Part shown: positions 10,291 through 21,400 of the stretch, piece after piece
Numbering within the stretch: position 1 is the stretch's first letter
Layout: each line of letters opens with the position of its first letter
Origin: Carallia brachiata
Taxonomy: Eukaryota; Streptophyta; Magnoliopsida; Malpighiales; Rhizophoraceae
NCBI GenBank assembly: GCA_021464245.1
Contig: JADCRB010000003.1
Span: 158,962-222,961 of the forward strand
Length of the DNA: 64,000 bases
Direction of reading: 5' to 3'
Translations under genes and position numbers: made by a program
The notes under the pieces: model-generated
What the model saw: only the letters and a program-made list of their open reading frames with translations
The model's database searches: none
Told to the model about the DNA's origin: nothing

Positions 10291-11107
10291 GTTAGCTTTT
10301 TAAGTACCAATCATCATTGATTTTATGAACTATTTATATACAAGTGCTTTTTATTCAATAGCATTACTAATTTTATTCGTAACATTTTTAAGTAAAAGGA
10401 ATATCTAACAAAATACCTAAATAGAAGATCTCATGTAAAATCACATTTCTACACCACCCCAAATAATACAGCTCAACAAAATTATCACGTCTCCTAATAA
10501 AATACAACGCAACAACATCTTGTTCAGTGCCGATCCACTTTTAATGTTGCTCTTCCATACCTACCCTTTCGTTTCCTGACACACACCCCCTTTCTTTTTT
10601 TTGGTGTAAAAGATTTTAGAAATAAGAAAGGTGTCCCTATCTTAGAGTTGGGAACATGTACAAATTACAAAAAAATTTATATTCCAAATTTCTGGCCAAG
10701 AGAGTCCTACCACAACATCATCACGATTTGCCTGGCTTGTAGTGTTCGGATGTTTAGGCCTCTCAAACTTGGGTTCCAAGTACACAACAAGCACGGACCC
10801 ATCTAATACTGTCCCTATTAAATTCTGTTTTGAAACTTGCAAAGTCTAAACTTGTGACACCCAATTACAACCTTGCAACCGTGCAACCAGAGAGATTGGC
10901 CTAGAGACTCCTTGCTTCAATTGCACCTTGCCGCTTCTTAAACTTGGGAAAACCAAATCTGAGCCCGAACTTTCTAACCTTACTAGGGATAAACACGTCT
11001 TCCACCCCATTTCATCTCTAGAAAGTCCACAAAGGCCCCCTAGGATCCACCATCGCCGGAACATTAATGACGAAAAAATTTGATATGCTATGTGTGACGT
11101 CTTGTAG
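10291..11107 (+). other. Long intron of the subtilase pseudogene
   Basis: It lies between the donor after SIDEWILK (10290/10291) and the acceptor before PDIVAPG (11107/11108). It holds a minus-strand open stretch (10846-11286) that I do not recognise and that overlaps the Ser-containing exon on the other strand. I take that stretch to be chance. Confidence 0.6.
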
Positions 11108-11947
11108 CCAGACATCGTCGCTCCTGGGGTCAATATAATTGCTGCGAACAGTTTTAGCATCAGGAGTGGAGCCTTCTGGTCCTTTTGCACTTTTGACTGG
11201 TACTTCAATGTCAACTCCACATGTTGCTTGGTGTTGTTGGCCTTCTTAGGGCAATTCATCCAGACTGGAGTCCTGCTGCTATTCAATCTGAATCATAACG
11301 ACTGGTATAACCAATTGTTTATGCATACTCTTTTATACAAGAGTATATGAACTAAGTGTGTAACTAATGTTCTATTTTGTTGACCATTCAAACATTTTTT
11401 CCCTTTCTTTTCAGCAAGAACGCTGGATAACAATAACCAACGATTGCTTGATTTAGCCGATAATCGCGAGGCAACTCCCTTTGCTTGCGGGCAGGATTTG
11501 TCAATCCAAGTAATGCACAAATCCTGGCTTAGTTTATGACTTGTTGGTGGATGACTACTTAAACTATTATGTGCTCATGGCTACAATCAAGCCAATTAGA
11601 TTAATTTCTTCTAAACCATACTCGTGTCCAAAGTCTTTCAGCTTGGAAAACTTCAATTATCCTTCAATCATTATTCCTAATCTCAACAGCTCAATAACAG
11701 TTAATCGAATTGTCAAAAATGTTGGCTCTCCCAGTACATACACCATCTATGTTAAGGCACCAAAAGGAGTTCTAATTTCTGTAAAGCCTACAGCTTGAAG
11801 TTTATGAAAGTTGGGGAAGCTAAAAAATTTCAAGTTACCTTGAGTGTTGATAACAAGGAACAGCTACAAGGATATGTATTTGGAGAGCTAAAATGGTCCG
11901 ATGGCAAGCACCAAGTAACAAGCCCTCTGATTGTGAAGCATCAATAA

Positions 11948-12490
11948 GATGTTCAACTATATTTATCATTATAAAAATATTGTATGGCCTTAATATTGAT
12001 GTGGCCACAGTGTATACATTCAATAAAAAATTGACTAAAAATCAATAATTTTAAGAAATATTCATAAAGAATCAAGATTTACAGATATAAGTTTTTGCTT
12101 GTGATTCTTTTTTGTTTCATTAGAAATTCCTCATTTTTCTTTCAAATGCTACAGATTATTACCAAGCAATCAATTACAAATCAATTATATTTTCTTGATG
12201 GCAAGTTTCAAAATCATCAATTTACTAACCGAAATAACAAGATAAATCAACCGCAATGCCAAATCCTAGAGGGGCAGTGCATAGGGGACTCATAGCTTTC
12301 CTCCCTCCCTTTTTTTTTTTCTCTTCAACAGAAATCCATGTTTAGATTTGACTCAACAATTTGCCAAATGTGTCTATGTTTCTGCATCGACAGTATATGT
12401 TATTGATGTACAAAGAAGAGGACAATTGTGCCAACCAAGATTCCAATTGGCGTAATTTAACCTATTATTCAAATTTTGTGACCAAAGGTC
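11948..12490. other. Intergenic, nothing recognised
   Basis: AT-rich sequence after the subtilase stop (TAA at 11945-11947). Possible polyadenylation-type AATAAA is at 12022-12027. No open reading frame of interest. Confidence 0.6.
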
Positions 12491-13480
12491 TAAAATAAAG
12501 TAATGTGGGAATGAGAATCAACTACTTAATTCTCATTCTTATTGCTTGTTTTATGAAAAATGGATTCTCATTCCCTTAAAAAAGTGAATGAGATTCCTCA
12601 TTTTAAGGAAATCATGATTCCTAAGTTTATTACGTCAATCATTCACATTCCCCTCTTAACTACCTTTAACTCCTTAAATTTCTCCACTTTCCCATGTTTT
12701 TATTTTTATATTGTTATTATATTCCTTTTTTGATTTTGTTTATTCATAAAATAATAATAATAGTAATAATAATAATAATATGTTTCTTATATTATAATAA
12801 AATTAAATATTTCAAAACTTAAGATAATATTAAATTGTAAATACTAATAATTTTATAGTTAAAATAATTATTTATTTATTATTAATAAATTATTTTAAAT
12901 ATCTACAATAATTATTAATAATAATATAAATATTATTTTTATTTTTATTGTTATGTTGTCATTACCATTACTTGTTAATGATAATATGTCATAGTATTAT
13001 AATTAGAAAAAATTTAAATTTAAAAAATATTTAAATTATAAATTAACAAATGATTATTATTATAATAACAATAAAATTTTATGTTAAGATTTTCTTTTTG
13101 GATTTTCTATTTATGGTTATCATTGTGAAGTATTATATTATTATTAGTTTTTATTATAATTTTTAATTTTATTTTTATGGTAATTTAATATATTTTAATT
13201 TGACATTACATTATAATATTTTTTTTTTCATACTTTTAATTTGATGTTAATATTTTTTAATTTTAGATTATTTAAATAGTTTAAAAAAATAATTTTGATT
13301 TCGATTCCTTACTAAACCAAACAACAATAACAAACAACAATAAGGGAATTCGATTCCGATTCGGAATAAACCAAATACATTGTAATTTTAGTCATTCCGA
13401 TTCTGATTCCGAGTTCCGAAACCACCACCACCCAATTCTGATTCCGATTCCGAGTCCATCTACCAACCAAACGGCCCCTA
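12491..13480. mobile_element. AT-rich MITE-like or solo non-autonomous element
   Basis: The right edge, ccaaccaaacggccccta (13463-13480), is the reverse of a terminus often seen in plant MITEs (TAGGGGCCGTTTGGTTGG). It is preceded by repeated GATTCCGATTC motifs. The left side (about 12491-12660) has complementary-type GGGAATGAGAATC and ATGAGATTCC motifs. The centre (12690-13300) is extremely AT-rich with TAA/TTA repeats and no coding potential. Exact ends and target duplication are not resolved. Confidence 0.6.
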
Positions 13481-13499
13481 AATTATGACACAGCTGCAA

Positions 13500-14646
13500 A
13501 TCCTCTGGTTACGTCCCGTAATTAGCATGTTCCACTTGATAAAAATTAAGTTTAGGTATGCCAATCTTAGCAGTGTCTAGAAGCATCGATCGATGATATA
13601 TTGCCTTCTTTCTTGATTCCTTCATATAATCAAATTGCAGGCAACAACGCACAAAAGGATTCCATCGTCCAATTAGGGCAAATTCCTCTCGATTTAGGTG
13701 GGGGAATATCAGGTGGGGGAATCTCTTCATTTATTCACATCTAATTACCGATGATTTACTCCTTCCAGACAGCCATCGTGCAAAAAAACAAACAATCGTA
13801 ATTCGGAAGGCAACAACATTAGAAGGGATAATACACACACCACCTATAATTGTGCTTTCTCATCTAATTAACAAGGAATAAAATTGATTAATTAATCTAA
13901 TTAACAAGGAAAAAAATTGGCAAATCTACGCATTAATTCTTACGCTATAAAAGGCAAAGAAGCTAAAAAGTCTCAATCACCAATTGGAGTGGTCACATGA
14001 ACGCTCAGAACAACGGCACCAAAGCAACTGGAGCCATAATCGCATGTGTCTCCAAGTTGGGTACACATTCAATTACATAGATTGAGCGCTGCAAGGATTT
14101 TTGTTCTTTTTCTTTTCGCTTGTTCCCAATCTAATTAAGATAACGATATTAGTTGATTGATTAACAAGGTATCACGCCGATGAACCATCCAAGAACTTTA
14201 ACAGGAAGCTTGATAAGGTCCATTGCCAAGTTCGCTAGGCCGGCGAAACACAGGCAACATGGGCACAAGCAGCTCAATACGGTCCTGCAATTGTAAAACT
14301 AAATTATTATCTTTTCTAAAAAAAACTAATTGTACCCCCCCCCCAAAAAAAAGAAAAGATTATCTATGTAATTGCAGTCTTTCTAATTCTTTTAAAATAT
14401 AATGCACATCTATAGAAATGCAAAATTAAAGCAATTTTACAAGAAACATGAACGAATTAAAAGGGAGAAGACATGCAATGATTTTTCGTTGATCATATAT
14501 ATATATGTAGAAAACATTAAAATTATCAATTCGATAATCATTGGTTACCCGATCACCCAAACAACAGCACCAAAAAGAGATAGAACCAATGCCACCAACG
14601 CAAACGGTAGTCCTAGCAAAAACCCCAGCGGCCTGCAACCTCCCAA
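13500..14646 (-). repeat. Copy 1 of a duplicated segment carrying the small membrane protein gene
   Basis: Most of this segment aligns collinearly with 26780-28159: the GGATTCCATCGTCCAA block, the block beginning ggtcacatgaacgct, both coding exons of the small gene, and the intron. Similarity stops precisely at the start codon (14646 here, 28159 in the other copy), so the promoter and 5' UTR are not shared. Confidence 0.9.
14161..14646 (-). pseudogene. Small Cys-rich hydrophobic membrane protein, copy 1, start codon lost
   Basis: Exon 1 is 14549-14646 and exon 2 is 14161-14284, with an intact GT-AG intron. The encoded product would have 73 residues: a hydrophobic helix ([20 protein letters not shown]), then [20 protein letters not shown] and a conserved tail [12 protein letters not shown]. 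The first codon is TTG at 14644-14646, where the intact copy has ATG, and no in-frame ATG follows before the membrane helix. The upstream sequence is unrelated to copy 2. It probably makes no protein. The family is a small plant membrane protein of unknown function. Confidence 0.82.
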
Positions 14647-14699
14647 AGCATGAGCAACTAGGTTGCAACCTCTTTTAATATGGGATTGTTATCAAAAAA

Positions 14700-15269
14700 T
14701 AACACCACCTTTACATTTTTTTACAAATCTAGCACCATTTTTAAAAACTAACAAATCTAGTACAGTTTAATTATTTTCTTACAAATCTAGCACAACCTTT
14801 AACAATTAATAAATCTAACATAATTTAATTATTTTTTAACAAATCTAGCATATTATCAGCTAAAAATAATCGAATCTCTAGTATGCATACATGCACATAT
14901 GACATTTGGGCGTTTTAAACTGTACTGAATTTTGACGTTAAATTATTTTTTAACAAATTTAGCACACTTTCAGTTAAAAATAATTGAATCTTCAGTATGT
15001 ACATATGCACATATGACATTTGAGAGTTTTAAACTGTACTAAATTTAGACGTAAATGTGTCATATGTGTATATTAAGGGATTCAGTTACTTTTAACTGAT
15101 TATTTTTAACTAACAGTGTGTTAGATATGTTAAAAAATAATTGAAATGTGCTAGATTTGTTAATTGTTAAAGGTTGTACTAGATTTGGAAAAAAATAATT
15201 AAACTGTGTTAGATTTGTTAATTTTTAAAGATGGTGCTAGATTTATAAAAAAGTGTAAAGGTAATGCTA
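14700..15269. mobile_element. Foldback element with roughly 200-bp terminal inverted repeats
   Basis: The left arm, from 14700, contains recurring AAATCTAGCAC and TTTAATTATTTT modules. It is the reverse complement of the right arm ending at 15269, which has GTGCTAGATTT and AAATAATTAAA modules; tips are taacaccacctttaca and tgtaaaggtaatgcta. Inside, about 110 bp around the ATGCACATATGACATTTG motif is tandemly duplicated (near 14890 and 15004). There is no coding capacity. It sits just upstream of copy 1 of the small membrane protein gene. Confidence 0.88.
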
Positions 15270-16050
15270 CGATGGAAGGACATCTAATTAGAGAGGAACA
15301 CAAATTTTGAATTTTGATTGGGTAACCTTAGGCAGTACGATGGAGCGGGTGGCTACACGGGACACGTGGGACCGTGTGCCACTAAGATGATAGTGTGCAG
15401 ACCCAAATTTTAATCCGGTTTCCCTCCCTGCCCCTCCCATGCTTCGGCGACGATTGTAACTTGTAACGCAATGTCTGCCTTTTTCTTTGCGCGTTAGTTG
15501 GGAAATAATTAGGAAAAAAGATTTTTGTATGTTTTTTTTGTTTGTATTTGGGATTTTATTTTATTTTATTAATATACCAACAAAAAAAATTGATAATATC
15601 ATTATGGCTTTTTTTTGTCATTATTATTATTTTTATTTTTGGTCTTGTTGTCTTTATTATTATTATTATTAATTTTTTTCTGTAAAAATGTGAGAGAAGA
15701 GTGATGTCTGAACTATCCGTTAGGGAATGTTGTGCCTAGAAAACACTTAAATTTAGTTCTATCGAATGTCCTGAAGCACTCAAACTCGGGATCTTAAGGT
15801 CGACAAATTTGGTGCGTTAACGTTACATCATAACACATAGGAGTGGTTGTTATTATTTTTTAGTCTAAAACTGCTTAGTATCTAACTCAATAAACTAACT
15901 AATTTGGACTGACTAAGGTAGAATCTTAAAGAGTAACGAAAGGTCTCCTAGTAAATATTTAACGCAGTTACATTTTTATGACTTAAACTTAAGACTTCTG
16001 ATTAAATGATATCATATTCTCACTACTTGTATTAACGCCTACCGAGTGGC

Positions 16051-16087
<37 letters not shown>

Positions 16088-16190
16088 TAGTCCTACGGGT
16101 GGCACAAACCTATTAATTCTCAAAACTACGGAGGTCGCTTTGGGGGCCAGAGCGCCCCAACTCGAACCTGATCCAACAAGGCTATGCACG
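15270..16190. other. Intergenic with SINE-like and (TTA)n sequence
   Basis: Holds a G-box-type CACGTG at 15363-15368 (in gacacgtggga), a T-rich stretch with TTA repeats at 15600-15670, and a (TTA)n run at 16052-16087. The part at 15845-16050, read on the minus strand, has a possible tRNA-type B box (GTTTAAGTC) and ends against (TTA)n, so a degraded SINE is possible. No gene seen. Confidence 0.5.
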
Positions 16191-16205
16191 GTGGCCGTTA
16201 TTATT
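16191..16205 (+). repeat. Target-site duplication of the LINE, left copy
   Basis: GTGGCCGTTATTATT here is repeated exactly at 18042-18056, bracketing the LINE. A 15-bp duplication next to the poly(A) side is typical of LINE insertion. Confidence 0.93.
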
Positions 16206-18041
16206 ATTTATTTTTTTGGTCAATGTGGAGGCTTATAAGCCTGAAAGAGAACTAGATACAAACATTGCGGGGCCAGCAAACCCCTACACTATCTTGCCAC
16301 AAGAGTTGTTTGATTGCACTTGGAGGTTCGTTGAACACGTGGAGCCCCCATTCCTTTCGACAAGCAATCCCTGCCAATCCATCTGCCACAAAATTGCCCT
16401 CTCTATAAATATGCTTTAGGTGCACATACCAGTCTCTTTTAAGTAACTCTTGACAGCTAACAATTAAGTTTGAATAAGGATGGGTAGGAGGAACACCGTC
16501 CATGACACACTGCAACGCTTGCCTTGAATCAACTTCAAATTGAATCCTTCTAAATCCATAATTCCAAGCCAGGTCAAGACCACTGTGAATGCCCCAAAGC
16601 TCTGCCATGAAGGCAGAGCAGGTCCCAATATTTTGCATAAATCCTAACACCCATCGTCCCAAGTGGTCTCTTATAACTCCACCTGAAGCTGCCACACCTG
16701 TCACTTGATGAGATGCTCCATCGGTATTGATCTTAATCCAACCTTCAGGTGGTGGCTTCCACCCTACCCACTGCATTGATCTTGCTGGCCGATGTACTGC
16801 CATATCGACAGTAGACTTGCCAGCAAGGATTTCTGCACATAATCTCAAAATCACCTCCACAGGATAGTGATGAACCGAAATGCCCCTAAAGCACTTCTCG
16901 TTCCTCCATTTCCATGTCTGCCAACAGACCACAGCAAAGGCAGCCGGCCAATCGTCAAAAATTGCCATGCCAGCACCATGAAAGAGGTTAAACTGTAACC
17001 ATTGCAACAAATCCCCCCGAAAGAAATTTGCCTTCACTGCAGGGACAAGGAGACACTCCCATAATTTCCTCACGACTCCACAAGCCCTAAGCAAGTGCAA
17101 TATTGTTTCATCATAGGTGCAGCAAACCGGGCACAAACTATCATTAGCAAATCCACGTCTAAACCTTTCTGAGTTTGTTAAAATTCGCCATGAGACACTT
17201 GCCATAGAAAGCACTTAATTCGTTCTGGGATCTTCAAATTCCATATAATAACTAGTTTGGGGTCCCAAGAACTTGCAACCAACGGTTTTGCAAGAGCATT
17301 ATAAGCTGTACGTACAGAAAAATTGCCATCTTTTGAACCATCCCAGCACAATCTATCCACTGCATCCTCACTTCCCCGTAGCAAGTGGGCTGCCAATTTC
17401 GCCAGGACCTGTCGTGGGAGAGCGTTGCTCAACTGGCCCCAATTCCACCCCACACCAGGGACCCAATAATCCCTCACCACCTTGGTCAGCTCATTCCCTT
17501 GTAATGGTCGGGTTGCGTGCACCATTAACGGCTCCTTGCACAACCATTTATCCTGCCAGAATTTGACTGAAGCGCCTGAGCCAACCCCCCATTTACAACC
17601 TTCTCTGAACACCCCATGTACCCGCACCATAGCACGCCATGCAGGGGATGCCACATGCTTGAAGCTAATATCCATTGAACCTGTGCCGCAATACTTCCCT
17701 TTAAGTGCCCTTGACCCACAAACTATTGGGCTCAGTTAGAAAACGCCAATTTAGCTTCATTATCATAGCTTGATTCCCAAATTTTGTTTCCTGAATGCCC
17801 AATCCACCTGCTTGTTTGGATTGGCATACCACCTGCCAATGAATCAAGTGTATTTTTCTCTACTCATCAGTCTCCCCCCACAAAAAGTTCCTGGTCATCC
17901 TATCTAGAGTCTCACAAACCGACGCTGGCAGCATAGTAGTTTGCATTGCATAGTTCGGTAAAACAAAACATACTGATTTTACCAATGTCAGACGCCCAGC
18001 AAAGGAAAGCTGTTGAGCCTTCCATCCAGCTAGTCGGCCCT
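16206..18041 (-). mobile_element. 5'-truncated LINE (L1-type) with RT end, zf-RVT and RNase H
   Basis: On the minus strand the order is the end of a reverse transcriptase with LPNYAMQTTMLP- and LVKSVCFV-like segments (about 17700-18030), then the region before the zinc-binding domain (17178-17675). A zf-RVT with CPVC and ETILHLLRAC follows, then an RNase H with KINTDGA, AELWGI and EVDSRQA motifs (16252-17214). A T-rich tract at 16206-16217 is the poly(A) tail in reverse. The frames meet at about 17195 with a 1-nt shift. The 5' end stops inside RT, as is usual for LINE insertions. Confidence 0.9.
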
Positions 18042-18056
18042 GTGGCCGTTATTATT
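18042..18056 (+). repeat. Target-site duplication of the LINE, right copy
   Basis: Exact second copy of GTGGCCGTTATTATT at the truncated 5' side of the LINE. Confidence 0.93.
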
Positions 18057-18415
18057 TTTGCTCGTCTATTTTTGCTCGTCTATTTGTTTCAAGACGGCAG
18101 AATTGGTGGGTTTAAGGCTGTGCTTGAGGCTCCTCAGCTCCATCCCAGCAGTCCAGTCCATTTCAGCCCAGTCCATCAGACTAGACTACCAATCCATATG
18201 ATGTCCCCCAACTGTGGGAATGTATGTGTATACTAAATATATACATACAGATGGCCATTAGTCCGTCCATCCCCCATCATACATGGGCTGGCTGGCCCAC
18301 AACTCCAACCACTACAAAGTTATCCATTTGTCTTGTACTGGCGTATTTATCCACAAAATTCTCCAACTTCGTTCTATCTTTTCTTTTCAGCGACTGATTG
18401 ACAAACAAAATGACA
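18057..18415 (+). promoter_or_regulatory. Upstream region of the FKBP gene
   Basis: About 360 bp between the LINE duplication and the first plausible start codon of the FKBP gene. A short TA/TATA-type stretch (tatatacatac) lies near 18238-18248. The LINE insertion therefore sits within the proximal promoter. Promoter function is inferred from position only. Confidence 0.4.
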
Positions 18416-21400
18416 ATGGAAGCAGCATTGTTGCCACTGAAGCAACCCTTTTTTCATTCCCCAACACCGTGCATTCTTCTTCGACGCCCTGGGAAATTAC
18501 CCTCACCCCATCTTTTTTTATTTATTTGTTTTGTTTTGTTTTTGCTTTTTTTGACTTGCGACTTTCACTTTTCATTTTTCTTTCTTGACAGAATTAAACT
18601 TCTAGACGGTTATAAAGTTTCATATTGCTTCTAATTAATCCTAACAAACAATCCCCCTTCCCTTTAATTTTAAGACAAGTTTTGGAAGTCCAGCTTGATA
18701 TGGGATCATCGTTAGCTATCATACCATCTCCATCAACACTGGAGAAATATAATGAGACATCGGCTAAAATACAGTTTATATGTGAAATGTCAAATAATCT
18801 TATGTCTGTTTTAAAAAATGGTCACTTTCTTCGTCTACAATTAATTCATGCCTTGTAGCCATGCTTATATCCAGACAAACCATTGCGTGTCCTCATTATT
18901 TCTTTTTGTACCCAAAATTCGTTTCCTTCTTGGGTTTTACTTTAGTAGCATTATTGTTCACATTTCATTGACCATGCTTTAATTTTTATGCCTTCTTCCT
19001 CCCCCACAGTAGGAGACACAAAAATGCAAAGGCCTTGGATTTGCACAATCGTTTGCCCTCACTGTCACTGCCCGCGAAAGGGTTGTCATTGTCAAGGAAG
19101 GTGCTATTGAAGTTCGTCTGATTCAACGCTGTCCTGTTATGTAAATGTCCTGTTTTTGCTGGCCCAATGCCACAAATGGAGCAACCTCAACTTATTCGGT
19201 AGACTGTTGTATGTCTGCTGCCTTTCTTTCTTTTTTTTCTTTTTTTTCTTTTTTGTCTTTTGTCATGCATATTTTGGAAAATACAACATTATTTTTTGAT
19301 ATCCTTAACTACTCCTGAGTTCTAATAAGACATTTTTCTTTGCGATTTTGAAGTGTTCGGTACACTAAAGCTAGACAGTGGAGTTAACATTCAAGGTATT
19401 CACCGGTTACATTGTTTCCTACAGAACCAATTCTTCATTCTTTTGAACTGTATGCTAAAAGCTCTTCCAAAACATCACATTTTAAAGGTTAAATGATTGC
19501 ATAAACTTATGTGGCTTAGCGTGTTAGGTGTTGATGAACAGAATATTCTCCCACCAAATCCGTTACCTTTAAGGAATACAAGTCATATAATATTAATACT
19601 TTTGAAGTTAGTATCTGTGATTGCAGCCAATGGGGTGCCACATACTCTTTGATTTTTTACCTTTACCCAGCTTTCATGCCCAGTTGGTTCTTCATAACTA
19701 CCAAGTGTTCCAGTTTGACATATGACGTAACAATTCAAATTTTAAGGCTCCTGTAATTGATGATGCCAACAGCCGTCACAGTTTTCAGATTTTGCCAACC
19801 ACACAAGCTTCAGCATTAATTAATTATTATTATTATTATTTTTTAATAAAACTATTTGTTGCTTTAGTTCAAATTGACGTTCTGTTAGATTAAATAGTAG
19901 TCTTCTTAGAATTTGAGCATAATAGCCAGGTATCCACTATCCAGAAAGTGGAGGGCTCACTTTCAAGTTTTTATTTTAAGAGATTGTTAAAAGAGATGGA
20001 CTAGAAGCTCATGAAGGAGACTTAGGTGGTTTATTTCTTCGTAAAAGCAAGTTCAGGAAATATCCCTATTTTTCGACGTTTGGCGCCGTAAAACGTCAAC
20101 GGACAATGTTGCCCAGCAACAACGATAAAAGCCCTTAATTTTGGGAAAACGACGTCCGCTCAAAAAAAGCGGACGTCATTTTCCGCGGTCCATATCGAGG
20201 AAATAAAACAAAAAATAGCAAGAGGAAGCAACGAAGCGCCGAAAGCGAAGAGAGTTCCAGATCTTCAAGCTCCAAATCCATCTTCTTCCTTCAATTGATT
20301 CTTTTTTTTTTTTTGTCATTCGTTCCACAATAAAGAAACGCTTGTGGCCTTCAAGCGACGTGCAACGAGGAGAATGAGAGTGTATGAGCTAGACTGAGAA
20401 TGGGTCACCTTCAAGCTATCTCCGCCTCCCCATTCATCAGCAGACTGCTTCATTGCCCTAGCCAGTCGTTCTATCTTCGCCCATCGGCAGCTTCGTCATT
20501 ATCCGGTAGGTTACCTTTTGTCTAATTTTTTCTGTTTTCCCCAGCCTGTTGCTCCATTTTCTAAATATTGAGGTCTATCTTAATTGAATTTTGGGGTAAA
20601 AGAGGTTTTTTTAATTAGGAAATGGAATCAATATTTGGAATGGGTTTTCATTCAATATAACTTCCGGTTGGCTCAAAGCAAATTTTTGAGCATAATGACT
20701 TGGATGGGTAATATCAATTGCCTCTCAGTTTGGCCCAATAACCAAAAATTAAACAATAATTAAAAAAAAAAGTGGTAGTTTTATTTCATTTGGAGAATTT
20801 GTTCACAAAAAAAATGTAAAAAATTTTAGTGATGGCCTTGCAGGGGAATGTCTGACCAATGAGTCTTTGTTCTATGTTATTGCTGCTTGTATTGTCTCGC
20901 ATTGGGCCTCAATTACGCAAAACTTTCAGGCATCTAGACTCATTACAATGATGGACAAAGCCTGGCAACTTCGTTCATTCAAGGCACTTGATGACAGAAT
21001 GTAAAGCTTACCAAGTCAAGGTTGGTGCCAATGGTATGGCTATGTTCAACTTTGAACAACCCTTTGTTTGTGACTCTTCAGGAGAATTGGGTGATATCAC
21101 TGGATTATATGATTGATTGGGAAGTTCTTCCCTCGAATCTTGTTTGTACTAAATTTGCCAATGAAAAGTCTGAAGAATTGAAGCAAAATTTGCCAATGGA
21201 AAGTCTGAAGAATTGAAGCAAAATATATTGTATGGTCTCGTTGAGAGGGGGGCAGATTTATGAGATCTGTGGAACCAAATGCTAATGCAAATGGATTACA
21301 TGGTGAACATTCTCACGTGCTAAGACTGTGTTAGATGACTAGATAATAGACGCCAGATTGGACGTTTTAATGTAATAGAATTACATAGTGAATATTCCCA

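Larger units (their letters stand above)
3752..11947 (+). pseudogene. Subtilisin-like serine protease (cucumisin/SBT5-type) pseudogene, disrupted by an LTR retrotransposon
   Basis: A secreted plant subtilase can be followed exon by exon. 3752-3835: signal peptide (MRPPSFSLLMLFYLLF...). 4229-4338, 4444-4541 and 4638-4802: I9 propeptide and the catalytic Asp motif NIDTG. 5405-5510: [11 protein letters not shown]. 5978 to about 6108: HGTH with the catalytic His. About 6222-6621: ASAGNNG with the oxyanion Asn. 6767-6858 and 7056-7298: PA domain. 7384-7456 joined to 10248-10290: ASF/SSRGPN. 11108 to about 11300: PDIVAPG and GTSMSTPH with the Ser codon at 11205-11207. About 11410-11947: C-terminal Fn3-like domain. 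Lesions are a poly-T-rich insertion at about 6109-6221, frameshifts near 6280, 6810, 11185, 11230, 11490, 11515 and 11570, and a 2.8-kb retrotransposon in a coding exon. The last is enough alone to abolish function. Confidence 0.92.

Noticed and set aside
10846..11286. Minus-strand 146-codon gene
   Set aside because: The plus strand of the same DNA encodes the subtilase Ser exon; the minus frame is a shadow plus intron sequence.
20400..20505. First exon of the FKBP gene at 20400
   Set aside because: The transit-peptide-like reading was attractive, but exons at 18675, 19354 and 19981 supply the real N-terminal part and join the exon at 22034 in phase, so 20400 is intronic.
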